A stretch of 64,000 nt of DNA, from positions 19,535,001 through 19,599,000 of the forward strand of contig OY727095.1 of assembly GCA_963402885.1 (NCBI GenBank), written 5' to 3'. Under the pieces are notes generated by a model. It searched no databases. It was not told the DNA's origin and saw nothing but the letters and a program-made list of their open reading frames with translations. Positions 1 through 10,339 of this stretch are shown here, in pieces. Position 1 is the first letter of the stretch. Each line of letters opens with the position of its first letter. Source of the DNA: Antedon bifida. Taxonomy: Eukaryota; Echinodermata; Crinoidea; Comatulida; Antedonidae. The translations under genes were made by a program, and so were the position numbers.

Positions 1-1392
1 TTCATCCTTAGATTCGAAAAAGGCTACTGGTTCAGATAATATTCCATCAAAATTAATTTCTTTGGCTGCTCCTTTTATAACCATTCCCTTAACATATATT
101 TTTAATCTTTCATTTAACACTTGTAAATTTCCATCAGCATTTAAAATTGCTAGAGTTATTCCATTATTCAAAAAAGGTGCATAGGCCCATCTCCATTCTT
201 CCAGTATTAAGTAAGTATTGATAAGGGAATGTCTTCAATTGGTATATTTATTGATTTTCGTAAAGCCTTTGATACGATTGATCATAACATTTTACTTTCG
301 AAATTATTTCATTATGGTATTAGAGGCAATGCGTTAAATTGGATTTCTGATTATCTCAACAACCGAAAACAATTTGTTTCATCAAATGGCTTTACCTCTG
401 AAAAATTACCTATCACTTGTGGTGTGCCTCAAGGCTCGGTCCTTGGCCCTATTCTGTTCTTAATTTATATCAATGATCTTCCAAATTCTTCAAATTTTTT
501 TGATTTTCGTTTGTTTGCAGATGACACTAATTTATTTCATTCATTTGCTCACAATCTTCTTGATCTGACGCAAACAAATTGACAATTAATCTTGATAAAA
601 CTAATTATATGATTTTCCACTCTAAAAATAAACAAATTACACAACGGGGCTCATTGACTGTTAATAATGAAATAATTAAAGAAAGTACTTGTATTAATTT
701 TGTGGGTATTAAATTTGATAAGCTCCTTTCATGGAAGTATCACATTTATGATATTAAAGCAAAAATTAAGAAAAAGGCTGGTTTGTTATTTAGGTTGAGA
801 CATTTTGTTCCTAGAAAAACTCTAATCATGCTTTATAATTCATTTAGTTATCCAATCATAACTTATGGCATTGAAGTTTGGGCTAGTACATTTGAATCTT
901 TCTTAAATCCTGTTTTAATCTTACAAAAAATGATAGTTAGATGTATTACGTTTTCAAGTTTTAGGGCACACTCTTCTCCTTTGTTTTATGAACTCAAAAT
1001 TTTAGATGTTTATAAACTACATAGATTACATGTTCTCAAATTTATTTCAGATATATTTTATAAGCGAACTCCTCATAGGCTAACTGATTACTTTTCATCT
1101 ATTGGACACTCTCATAGTACAAGATTTAATAATGAATATAATTTAGCGTTACCTCAAGCTCGTATTTCTTTAGGAAAGTTTAGGATTAGTTTTGAAGGAG
1201 CAAATTTATGGAATAATATTTCAGTTGAAATTCGTAGTATTATTTATCGGAAATCGTTTATAAATCAAACTCGATTAGAGAAATCTATTTTTTAACCTCC
1301 TATTGCCATGCTGTAATTTGTTTTTGTTATATTTATATATAATATATATATTTTCTTTTTTTGGCAATAAAAGTTGAAACAGTTTTAAAAAA
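1..1392 (+). pseudogene. LINE (CR1/Jockey-like) reverse transcriptase, 3' half of element
   Basis: This is the reverse transcriptase and 3' tail of a non-LTR retrotransposon. It is cut by the window's left edge and broken into three reading segments (2-183, 229-582, 579-1295). Visible RT motifs are KKATGSDNIP at the start, the motif-A aspartate in [23 protein letters not shown], and the catalytic [10 protein letters not shown]. The second and third segments are shifted in frame, and about 30 residues expected after the FADD motif are missing. A further deletion lies near 184-228, where RT palm sequence should be. The third segment (INLDKTNYMIF onward) carries the usual C-terminal region. After its stop come an AT-rich 3' UTR, an AATAAA at 1366 and a short A run at 1387-1393. 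The element is inactive. The CR1/Jockey assignment rests on the motif pattern only. Confidence 0.85.
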
Positions 1393-1862
1393 ACAGGTAG
1401 CCTTTTTCTACCATGCCTGTCAGTTTCTGCATTTGCATAATGTGTACCCATTACAGGCAAAGGAATGATTGGGTCCTGCCTAGGTATATTCCACTCTCGT
1501 GGTTTACTTGTGCACGAAATATCCGACGGAATTTCACTCAAGCCATCTGAACTGTAGTCCAAAAACTGATAAATTATGGCCAGTACGTGATTACACAGCC
1601 CTCCTGACCCTGCAACACAAGAGCAATGAGCTTCTCTAAGTTGTGCTCTCCCTTCAAAACTAAAAAAGCATATGTTGCTACAATGTGGGCTTTGTCGTTT
1701 TCTTTGGCTGCGACAGCAATATGCCGGTATAACCCGTACGTATTTTTCCTTAAAAAAAGTCCACGATTTACCGTTACCCCTTTTGAAATCCATAGTAAGC
1801 GGAGTGAATTTATCAATGATTTTTGAAAATTTAACTCGCGTGTAAATACACAAATACAACAA
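1393..1862 (-). pseudogene. SWIM zinc-finger protein fragment (YqaJ-recombinase-associated type)
   Basis: On the minus strand the reading contains AHCSCVAGSGGLCNH, a CxCxnCxH SWIM zinc finger, followed by CTSKPREWNIPR. In marine invertebrates this combination is typical of SWIM proteins that carry a YqaJ-type recombinase domain downstream. The C-terminal part is absent because the LINE tail begins directly after RHGRKR. The upstream part of the domain (GLYRHIAVAAKEND) reads in a different frame, so there is at least one frameshift near 1650. SWIM fingers bind DNA or protein. No catalytic residues of the recombinase are present here. Family placement is inference from motif order. Confidence 0.6.
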
Positions 1863-2025
1863 GAATTATGAGCGTTACAGCAACAACATTGGTTAGACGA
1901 CACCATGATTCACGTGTATAAACATAGGAAATGTGCCGCCCTCAACGGTTTGTTATGATTTTATACCCACTTGGATTTTAGACGTCGGTTCGCCATTTCT
2001 CTCTATTTGGCAGCCGGTTTATCTT

Positions 2026-2674
2026 TTAATAGGTCAGACATATTATTCTCGTCATCTGTAGGCGCAAAAACTGAGGCAAATTTTGTTCCTTCAACAAATT
2101 TGCTTTTTTCTGCAATGCAGATGCTGGTAGGAAATCATTCCTTGTTTTCGAACTTAGCACATCATAGTTGTCTTCATTCACTCTCTTTTTGCGTTTTGAT
2201 GTCTTCATTCACTCTCTTTTTGCGTTTTGAAGCTAAAGACAAGAAGTCACTACGGCTCACCCTGCATGTGGGGCAGCGCCCACCATTTTCAGTTAACAAT
2301 TTGCAATTCGGATGCCTATTTTCACCGAGGTCTAAATTACCAACACACACACGTTTGCTCTAAAAACTGCAGTGACCAACTCTACAATTTCTTCTGTAGG
2401 TAAGGAATCTTCTGTAAATTTATAAAGACATGTATTGTTTCGAGGTACAACAACTCCGTTAGAAACCACTTGCCACGAAGTTTCGCTTAACGTAATGCAC
2501 TTAATGGCATATCCGGTAGTTGATAAATCACCAAACATGTGCAGATTTTTCTCAGTTCAATGTACCAGACCAAGCTGCTCTGCGCATCCAATAACAGCTC
2601 CCCACTTTACACAGTTCACTTTATCGCCTCCAGATAAATCAACAACTTTTATATTAATTGTAACATCCATATAG
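2026..2674 (-). pseudogene. Broken ORF of unknown transposon-associated family with HxxC/CxxC cluster
   Basis: This minus-strand series of short readings begins at an ATG at 2674 (MDVTINIKVVDLSGGDK) and continues through MFGDLSTTGYAIKC and FRANVCV into RHPNCKLLTENGGRCPTC. It ends in a lysine-rich stretch (SKRKKRVNED). The H-C-C-C spacing looks like a small metal-binding module, as seen in poorly characterised mobile-element proteins of invertebrates that carry a basic coiled segment after it. There are at least two frame changes and one stop. The 31-bp tandem duplication inside it (2169-2230) adds to the disruption. It lies upstream of the SWIM fragment on the same strand and may belong to the same old gene, but I cannot show this. 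Confidence 0.35.
2169..2230. repeat. Exact 31-bp tandem duplication
   Basis: The 31-base unit at 2169-2199 is repeated without mismatch at 2200-2230. It lies inside the broken minus-strand ORF and duplicates its lysine-rich segment out of frame (31 is not a multiple of 3). The identity of the two copies implies a recent event. Confidence 0.95.
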
Positions 2675-2740
2675 CCTATATAGCTAGGCCTAGGCCTACC
2701 CTTTTCTACTCTGCAATCTCTCTGCAATGTGTGTAAAGAG

Positions 2741-3135
2741 CTACAGAAGCAACCATTTACACCACGTTGGCTTGTGGGGCAGCGGATTAGCGATTGGTTG
2801 TTGAAAGCTGTTTTGCTGTGGGGTTTGTTGTGTGTGGTTAGTTTGGTGACTCGGTGCTTGTCGTAGGGTGAAGTTGCTGGGGTGTGATGATATTTGGTTG
2901 TATTTGTGGATTGGAGGGGTCACAAGCACTGAAAAGAGGCAGCTTGTCTGGGTACATCTAGTGAATCTATTATGGTAGAAGATACAGAAGCTGAGTGGGT
3001 GGATGCTCCACGGTTGGATGAGTTGGTTTGTGGTGGGCTCACTGCATCAAGTTTATAGCAGTGGTTGGCTAACCGATGACCAGGAGCAAAGTGTGTATGT
3101 CCAACCATTCGAAATGAATTAGGTTGAGTGTTCAT
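2741..3135 (-). pseudogene. Low-complexity minus-strand ORF fragments, function unknown
   Basis: Two adjoining minus-strand readings, 3135-2920 and 2929-2741, differ by one frame. Together they give a serine/threonine/proline/glutamine-rich stretch beginning near FRMVGHTHFAPGH. No catalytic motif is visible. The composition is like a disordered tail of a transposon protein, and a host gene cannot be excluded. Confidence 0.2.
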
Positions 3136-3419
3136 GAGATCTTTTATGTACTTACTTAAAGTAAGTAAACAAATGGCCTGGTATTTGTTTAAACGCAGCG
3201 TTTCGGCTTAGGAACAAGTTCAAAGGTACCAGTTAACGTGAATGCTTCCGCTACACTATTGGAGCCGAGCAGGTCGATGAACTTGTGGGAGATTATTTTT
3301 TCCTTAATTTTTTAATCCTTTCGGAAAATTCCAATGTCCTCATGTCCTTTAATTGTTTATGGTTGTAGTTTTTCTCTTTTTTGGTGCCTACTTTTCCTTC
3401 ATGACATGGTGTATCTTGG

Positions 3420-3487
3420 AATATCTGGGCTTGATATTTTTACGAACCATGAGGGCATCAACACAACAACGCAAACTATATCAACAT
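3420..3487. repeat. 68-bp dispersed repeat, copy 1 (partner at 13935-14002)
   Basis: The sequence starting AATATCTGGGCTTGATATTT recurs at 13935-14002 in the same orientation with one difference. Surrounding sequence does not obviously match. In both places it lies 0.1-1 kb on the + side of sequence next to Gypsy remnants, so it may be part of a Gypsy-associated element. From here to 4200 I see no convincing gene. Confidence 0.85.
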
Positions 3488-4199
3488 TTAGTACTTATAA
3501 CAAACAATTTAATATGTAATAGCATGAATGGTGTCAACGAATGATCAGTGTATTGCCTGGCAGCTTATACTAACCTTGAAGGTTTTTGTTTTTTTGTTTG
3601 TTTTTCTCCAAAATCTGCAGTAGGGTCAGATAACAGATAATAAGAGGCTCTGTGCATTAAAGCAGTCCTTAGGGATGTGGTAATAAAGGCCAGGGGTTTT
3701 GCGACAGAACCTGCATAAAAAACCATTGAATTTATGAAGGTGCTCATTAAACAAAGGAGAGGGAGGTGTCCTGTGTGGAATTATCGGAACGTTTGTGAGC
3801 AGAGCGCTGTCCGTATTGGTGTGCAGACAAGAAAAATATAGGTCAAAAGAATTTCAAAGAGATATTTTGCCACCGACCAAACATCCAAACCAGCGAGGTG
3901 ATTCGATCAAAGGTCAATTATTAACAGTAGTAGATGATTTGGAATTAATGGCATCAGCTCACGAGGATCATCTGATATCTCATTGAGAAATTTCTGGACC
4001 ATTCTAAACATGTGTCTAGCTAGGATCTGTGTTATAAAATGTGATTCAAACTTAACAACCCACAAAGCTCTCTGCTTTGCCCTTACAATATGGATATCTC
4101 GGACTGCTTGATTTTTGGTTTACTTATGATTGCTTGTGAGGTGATACTGGTTAATTTCCGTATGATGACGTATAAACTGTAGTAGTCCACCACTAAATC

Positions 4200-4440
4200 A
4201 GATCAGATCTGATGATGCTCCATGGATTACTAGCTTCAATGGGGATCAGTGGCTCTTGTTGTTGTGCTACTTGATTGTGTTGACAAGCACTACATCTTTT
4301 CACAATGTTGTCGATATCGGAATTAATACCGCACCAGAATACCGATTCCCGGGCTCTAAGTCAGAATTTCTCTATACCTTGATGTCCTATATGCATTTCC
4401 TTTGGAATTATAACACGGTTTCCTTTGAGTACTACCCAGC
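4200..4440 (-). pseudogene. Ty3/Gypsy integrase zinc-binding domain fragment
   Basis: The minus-strand reading contains GNRVIIPKEMHIGHQGIEK, then RARESVFWCGINSDI and IVKRCSACQHNQ. This is the HH-CC zinc-binding module at the N-terminus of Gypsy integrases, followed by the linker QQEPLIPIEASNPW that precedes the catalytic core. A stop interrupts it after GIEKF, and the core domain is not recognisable (stop after SDLI). It is cut on its upstream side by the AACGTT-rich repeat at 4450. The integrase would join cDNA into the genome, but this copy is dead. Confidence 0.75.
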
Positions 4441-4449
4441 TAACAATTT

Positions 4450-4691
4450 AACGTTCAAATAACGTTATTTGAATGTTACGTTTTTTTAATGTTATGAAAT
4501 AACGTTAGGATGACGTTAATATGTTTTTAAAAACGTTCAAACGACGTCATTTTCAAATGTTTGTAGAACGTTAATATTAACGTTCAAAATAGGTATTTTG
4601 TTGACGTTCTTTGGACGTGAACAAATAACGTTGTTTGAATGTTAACAAATAACGTTAAAAGGACGTTAAAATGTTGACCCTTCTAAACGTT
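4450..4691. repeat. AACGTT-rich repeat cluster
   Basis: Nine copies of the palindromic hexamer AACGTT occur within 242 bp, in varied contexts such as AATAACGTTATTT and TTAACGTTCAAA, with additional GACGT and AATGTT variants. Spacing is irregular, so it is a degenerate interspersed cluster and not a clean satellite. It abuts the Gypsy integrase fragment. No ORF of note is present. From 4700 to 5360 I see only AT-rich sequence. Confidence 0.8.
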
Positions 4692-5361
4692 CATTGAATG
4701 TTATTGCTAATGTTAATCGAAGGTTTTAATTTATTTAATTTTTAAATGTTGTTTTAACTTTTGAGGTCACTTTTAAAATGTTAATCTAACTAGGTCCAAA
4801 GAACGTAAAAAAATTAACGGCATCATCATAGTGGATTTTAATGTCTCAGCATTGTTTACTGAACCGCCAACACTTCCATACCTACATAACCCAAAAAACT
4901 GATTTGTAAAAGTAATTAAAATAAATGTTATTAAAATAATTTGCAGTTTTAGTAGGTAGTATTCGGCCATGGCCCTCCCTTAGACTTGTTTCAGGTTTCT
5001 ACGGTTTATCTGCCACTATTTTAGCCGACTGCGCTAGGAGCCGACCTCGCCTCATTCTTGACAGATATAGGTTTAATTATACCTAAACAATGGTACTTAC
5101 TTATAATTACTCGGCACATATGTCTTTTTTTAAAACTGTCCTTCCCTTTTCGTCCGTACATACTAAATTCGGACCATAACTTATTTTTCTTAGCAGAAGT
5201 CTAACTGTGCTAAGATACTTGATCTAAAGAGAAAAAATAAAAACATTACATTACTTTAAATAGAAAACATGGTTATATAATGATTTTAATCTAGATAGTT
5301 TGAATGCTGCACAGACCTATAAACACAATACATTGTGTTTATAGTAATTGTAAAAACTCTG

Positions 5362-5694
5362 TTACAATACATTTGTTTTACACCATATTCCTGCATGTTC
5401 GCGACCTCCTTGTATTTCTATAACCTCAATATGAGTATATAATGGGATCACATTAGGAAATAAATTTACACTATAACATACGGTACAAATAGAATTTTTA
5501 AGATTTACCATGTTCTTCCTAAATGCCGCATCTTGCAATTTTTCATCAAGTGAGTACAATTCTTCTTTGCTTTCTAGTGGTTGAGGCACAACAACTTCAA
5601 TTTCTGCATCTTCTAATGCACCTTTTTGAATTGCTTGATTCTTCATTATTTGAAGTTGTTCATTCTGATTTTTTATTATAGTGTCCAGTTTCAT
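5362..5694 (-). CDS. Short ORF resembling the DUF4806 family, partial
   Basis: A 110-residue minus-strand ORF with an N-terminal coiled segment (IIKNQNEQLQIMKNQ), then VVPQPLESKEELYSLDEKL and AAFRKNMVNLKNSI. The hydrophobic-acidic spacing P-L-x-S-x-E-E-L-x-x-L-x-x-K-L followed by F-R-K-x-x-V resembles DUF4806, a module of unknown function found in mobile-element-linked proteins of animals. The C-terminal third does not match that pattern and may be read-through. No splice sites or partner exons were identified. From 5700 to 6480 I see no gene. Confidence 0.4.
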   Translation of the reverse strand: MKLDTIIKNQNEQLQIMKNQAIQKGALEDAEIEVVVPQPLESKEELYSLDEKLQDAAFRKNMVNLKNSICTVCYSVNLFPNVIPLYTHIEVIEIQGGREHAGIWCKTNVL

Positions 5695-6480
5695 TAAGAC
5701 ATTGATTTTAAACCTTTCGATCTTTCTCTCATGGCAACAGCAGAAATAATGTACAGTAGGTCACACAGCTATGAGGTCACATCAGTTTATATTTTAATCA
5801 CCTACTGTAGATATTCCATATTTATAATTACAATAATTTGTGTCACAATATTTCCTATTCTATTCTATTCTTTTTCACATATATAATCTTTGTTAATTCA
5901 TAATCTTAGTATCTATTCCATATTTACAATTACAATGAAGTAAAATTGCGGGCCAGCATGAAAGGAACATATCAACATTTCATTAAATTTACTGAATTCT
6001 GTAATATGTATACAGTACAGTAAATCCAAAATGGCCACTAAATAATTGGTAGCTTAGATTCTTGTTTATAAAATGCTTACTTTTCTTGATCTTAAAACAT
6101 CACTCCCCCACACACAAATTGCCAGATTTTTGACAAAAATTGAATTTTTCTTCTGCAGCTGCATGTCCCACTTGAAAATTGGAAACTATATGTTTTTTCC
6201 AAGATTAATCTGAAATACATAATTAAAGGCACACATGTGTTCTAATAATAACATGTACAGTCAACTCTGCCTACTTAGACAATAGTTTTGTTCAATTTTA
6301 ATCAAGCTACAATACAAAACCATTACTTGCTGCTGTGATCGGCAGTTTATTTTTTAGTTTGGGCACAGACTAATATTTATGTAAATCAATTCTTCAAAAC
6401 AACTCGGCTATGCCTGCTTACTGCACTCTGCTGCTGGATTTTTGACTATAAAAATGCAGTAGGCCCGGATGTACATACAT

Positions 6481-6720
6481 ACTCCAATTAACAATTACCT
6501 TATCTCCAGATTCTGCTATGGGGACAGTGTAATAAGCATACTTGAGATCGACTGAAGTCATGTACACACCTACAAGTCAAGTACCACTCCTTTTTCTAGT
6601 AGCTTTGCTATTTGTTCATCGATAGCTGCAGTTCCAGACTCGTGTAGCCTCTATGGGCAGGGAATTTTCCATGTTAGGTATGATGGTATAATCCCATCAA
6701 ACTCAATGACCTCAATCGAC
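6481..6720 (-). pseudogene. DIRS-type reverse transcriptase fragment
   Basis: The minus-strand reading contains IDEQIAKLLEKGVV and then MTSVDLKYAYYTVPIAESG. These are the start of the fingers/palm of a DIRS-like RT, with the motif-A aspartate in SVDLKYAYY. At least two stops or frame changes are visible, and the rest of the RT is missing. Minus-strand sequence just upstream (6737-7036) may be the preceding ORF of the same element. Confidence 0.65.
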
Positions 6721-6736
6721 CTCCCATTTGCCTAGG

Positions 6737-7036
6737 TCACCAAATAAATAATCCATCGGTTTCGCTGACGATTTGCATAAAGTGTGTATAATTCTTATTT
6801 ATCTCGGGTTCAGGGCAATACGAAACCTCGGCTTCGTAGCTGCTGTTGTGAACCGTAGCCATAGGCTTACTCACATTTTCTATAAGCTGCATAAGTAGGC
6901 TGTTTGTTTTCGCCGTACTGTCCTCGAGCGTAGCCAACCTCGCCTCGGTTGCCGAGGGCGTAGAGGCAGATTTCTCAATATGAGCGCAATCCAACAGAAT
7001 GCAACCTATTATGGCTTTTAAATCTTGCGAAGACAT
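6737..7036 (-). CDS. Short ORF preceding DIRS RT fragment, unknown
   Basis: A 99-residue minus-strand ORF starting MSSQDLKAIIGC with a heptad-like middle (ATEARLATLEDSTAKTNSLL) suggesting a short coiled coil. It ends just upstream of the DIRS RT fragment on the same strand. DIRS elements carry a structural ORF upstream of RT, so this may be a remnant of it. I recognise no specific domain. Confidence 0.3.
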   Translation of the reverse strand: MSSQDLKAIIGCILLDCAHIEKSASTPSATEARLATLEDSTAKTNSLLMQLIENVSKPMATVHNSSYEAEVSYCPEPEINKNYTHFMQIVSETDGLFIW

Positions 7037-7377
7037 TCGTCAACACATCACATTCTTTATCGTCATGTCTGCTCAAAGGCCGCACCAAGAGAAGCGCTAT
7101 AACTTTAAACTACTGAAGTCAATTCAGTACAGTTCCCTTCACCTGATGGAACATACAAAGGTTTTTCTTGGCCTGCTACTGATGATGCATAATTTGTTCG
7201 GTTAAACTGAAAAATAAACTTTGTATCAACAACAGTATTTAAATCATCATCATCTACTGATTACCCATAATTCGCTCGGTTTTTTGACAATATTCATTTA
7301 TTAGTAAATCTTTAGAAGGTAATTGTTCTTGCTTTGAGATGTTTTTTAGTAATTCTGGAAGAGGCACTGCAGATTCT

Positions 7378-7576
7378 GTAGATTTGTACCTTATACCTGG
7401 GTCCATTCATCTCTGTAGCGTCTTCTCAACCAGATCAACAACGTATTCATATTTTTTAACTTCGTAAATTTTTTTGCCATCATCACCCCGTTTTTGGAAA
7501 ACCATTTTATATCGAAGGTCACCTATTGGTTAGCTTGACTAGACAGTTTAGACATATCCATAATATATTTTGTTTA
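7378..7576. repeat. Dispersed repeat copy (partner at 15373-15648)
   Basis: About 200 bp, beginning with GTAGATTTGTACCTTATACC and ending in a motif around CATAATATATTTTGTTTATT, recur at 15373-15648 in the same orientation. The second copy has extra segments (a longer middle and an insertion near 15530-15610). On the minus strand both read as protein-like sequence (GDLRYKMVF, KKIYEVKKYEYVVDLVEKTL), so the repeat is an exon of an unidentified mobile-element gene. Confidence 0.8.
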
Positions 7577-8105
7577 TTAACTGTTCAACCTTCTCCTTAG
7601 ATAAAGTTACATTCATATTTACTGAATCAATAACAAACCCCAAGAAAGTGAAGGTTTGAGAGGGAGTTATGATTGACTTAGTTCGGTGGTAAATAAAACC
7701 AAGCTTAATCATATCCTACCAGAAATGAGTCGTCTATATAAGCCATAACTGTATGACCCATGCTGCGTAGAGAAGCATTGACCGGTTTTAACAGTTTAGT
7801 GAACATTCGGGGAGCAGGCGCTAGCCCATTCGGTAAGCAGATATATTGAAACAAATTACCCTTCCATATGAATTTTAGGTATTTTTTATGCTTTTCAGCA
7901 ATCGAAACTGAATAGTAAGCATCCTTTAAATCAACAGATGCCATGAAACACCCACGTGTAACCAGGCGTAATGCTATTTTAAATGTATCCATTTTAAAAT
8001 GGTGGTATTGTACTTGTTCATTTAAGCACTTGAGATTAAGAATCATTCTGAAGGACCCATCCTTCTTTGGTACCACAAAAATTGGGGAGATAATTCTCCT
8101 TCACA
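7565..8105 (-). pseudogene. DIRS-type reverse transcriptase, palm region
   Basis: The minus-strand reading has IISPIFVVPKKDGSFRMILN, motif A in SVDLKDAYYSVSIA, LPNGLAPAPRMFTKLL, and motif C in HTVMAYIDDSFLVGYD. A shifted continuation carries the thumb-proximal TFTFLGFVIDSVNM. The combination VDLKDAYY plus FLGF.IDS is characteristic of DIRS elements, which integrate with a tyrosine recombinase instead of an integrase. About 30 residues are missing after the YIDD motif. No tyrosine recombinase was found nearby. This copy belongs to a different sublineage from the 6.5 kb fragment, because its motif-A sequence differs. Confidence 0.8.
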
Positions 8106-8176
8106 ATGTGTCGAATGTCTTATTTAAACTTTAAATTTCATTATTATTTATTCCTCATCTACAATAGAAATGAATG

Positions 8177-8893
8177 TTATAATACATTTGACAACTGACA
8201 ATAACCTTGAAATAAAAAATCTCTGAGCAGCAGTGGTCTGAAATTTATATACCCATTGGAATCATCAATGCCAATAACGATACCGTTTTTTTCTTTAGAT
8301 TCCGACACCTGAAAAATACAATTTAAAAACAGAATGTACTCCGACTTTTCATTAATACAATGTACCCGCCAAAGTACAATTGTCATGTTTTACCAAGGAC
8401 AAAAATGTGTACGTAGTTTTCTACGCTTTTTGACTGGCGTCGAAGAAGCGCGATTTGCCGTAGTCAACCGCTTGTTGTCCAGTTTTGTGACAAATCGGTT
8501 GGTGTAACTGCCAGGGATAATAGATAATTTAATATGGATTTTGGGTAAATCCATCCATGCACCTTTCCAATAACTTTCATCACCAAGTGCTTTAAAAACT
8601 GGTTTAACCACTTCCAGAACTGTTGGATCCAGTCCCCCTTTCTTATGTTTATAGACTTCACCAGACTTCAGTGACCTATGGAACATCTCTTTGGCGCCAG
8701 CAGGTTCCATAGCTCCGGAGCTAAGAATTGTTACGATGCCATTTAGTGATGAACGGCCACGTCGCTGCCATGTACCATCTACAGATATTGCACATTGTTT
8801 TCCTTGTTTACAGACATCACTGTCAGCATCCTTCATGCTTTCAGTCACAAGGTAGCACCATGATCTTGAGGACATTGGATTTGGCATATTCAT
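8177..8893 (-). pseudogene. Mutator-like transposase-domain protein, internally deleted
   Basis: The main reading (8893-8390) contains CAISVDGTWQRRGRSSLNG, the hallmark start of the Mutator-like transposase domain common in marine invertebrates. It then jumps to SGAMEPAGAKEMF and KHKKGGLDPTVLEVVKPVF. The stretch expected between these blocks, holding the second catalytic acidic residue, is missing. The C-terminus is basic (VKKRRKLRTHF). A second minus-strand reading at 8386-8177 (MTIVLWRVHCINEKSEY) may be a downstream exon or unrelated. The protein would be a nuclear DDE-type transposase, but this copy cannot be active. Confidence 0.7.
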
Positions 8894-9126
8894 AATAAGA
8901 ATCCTGTCAAACCTTCTGAAGTTTTTTGGCTGATGTGCAGAAGATGGCTGTCCGACAGGAACATTTGATAATTTTGTGTACCTTAAAGAGGCTATCTATT
9001 TATATTCGTATCCAATCGCCAGGCACTACAACCTGTTACCACAAAACTTTTTTTTCCTACTTGGAGTATTCTTATTATTACCCATAATGTCAAGTTTAGG
9101 TTCCTGGTATACAGATAATAATTTTT

Positions 9127-9300
9127 TTTAACAAAACGATGCACTGAATTACTAATAAAAAATGTTCTTGAGAGCTGATAAATTAATTTTTAAACAAAAG
9201 GATGAAGTGAATCTTTAAACAAAACGATGCACTGAATTACTAATCGAAAATATTCTTGAGAGCTGATAAATTAATTTTTAAACAAAAGGATGAAGTGAAA
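9127..9300. repeat. 88-bp tandem duplication
   Basis: Two adjacent copies with an 88-bp period share ACAAAACGATGCACTGAATT at 9131 and 9219 and the tail GGATGAAGTGAA. They differ at only a few positions. The region 8900-9570 otherwise holds no recognisable gene. Confidence 0.9.
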
Positions 9301-9575
9301 CTAAGTAAACATGTGATTTTAAACTCTTCCACTCTGTGTATGGGGACATTTTAGTAAAAATAGAAATTCATTTGGATAATTATTAAAAAATTATTAACGT
9401 TCAAATCTGTTGCTAAGGCGGTTGCTAAGGAAAAAAATGACGTCCAAATTTGAATTATATTGTAGGCATGTTAAGCTATACAAAGAGGCTAAAATTCAAA
9501 TATTGAATAAAAAAATAAAATTGATATTTCTATGTACTGTAATACCTAAAATTATTTTGGAAAAGGAATGATAGT

Positions 9576-9900
9576 TTAGAGGCAGATATTGTCTCCTCCT
9601 CTATTCACATTAGTTGCGATAAAATGGTCTCCCACCTCTAAAGCGAGGGCTTTTTGAGCCACATCGCTCTCCAAGTTACCATTTATGTAACATGGGATGA
9701 TTTGTCCGCTTTCATCTTTGTTAATGCTCTCGCTTAGCATTGTTTCTGAGTCTCTTTTTCTCCTTTCTGTAAATTGTTCAACAACAGTGAGCTTGCATGT
9801 CAACGATTTTTTCATTGCCATCGTGAAGCTTTGAATCAATAAGCTAAAACCATCGAAAAGATCTGCTTTTAAATGCTCAACTACTAAAATGTGGCGCTAT
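9576..9900 (-). CDS. Unidentified short ORF, minus strand
   Basis: An 87-residue reading from the ATG at 9839 (MIQSFTMAMKKSLTCKL), open upstream to about 9897 (VVEHLKADLFDGFSLLI). It ends GDHFIATNVNRGGDNICL. It is hydrophilic with a charged centre (FTERRKRDSETM) and has no membrane segment. I do not recognise it. The ATG may be internal to an older, longer frame. The stretch 9900-10130 shows nothing. Confidence 0.25.
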
Positions 9901-10339
9901 TTTTTGCATATTTTAAACTAATAATTTAAATAATAATAAACCAAATGGATAGACTTACCGGACCTCATTTTATTTAATAGGACCTATTTAAATGATAAAA
10001 ATCAGCGTGTATTAAATTCTAGGCCACTGTATTTTTTTGCATAAATTGCATGCCATCTGCACTTCCACTTGATTAACCAATGAACGACGTATTCTCTGAT
10101 TCCTAATAATACAACTCTACCTACCATGTTCACCATTTGAATATATCACGACCACGGCCTCTCATTCTTCCTAGTCTGAATGTATGGAAGGATGTGGGCC
10201 TGAAGCTAGTACTGGCTGTATTGATCTTACTCTCAGCTAGGTTAATATCTTGGATGATCTTGGTACTATCTTTATTTCATTGACCAAATAAGCCACGCAA
10301 GTCGCCCCTTTTACCAAACCAGTTTGTACGGTTTGTAGC

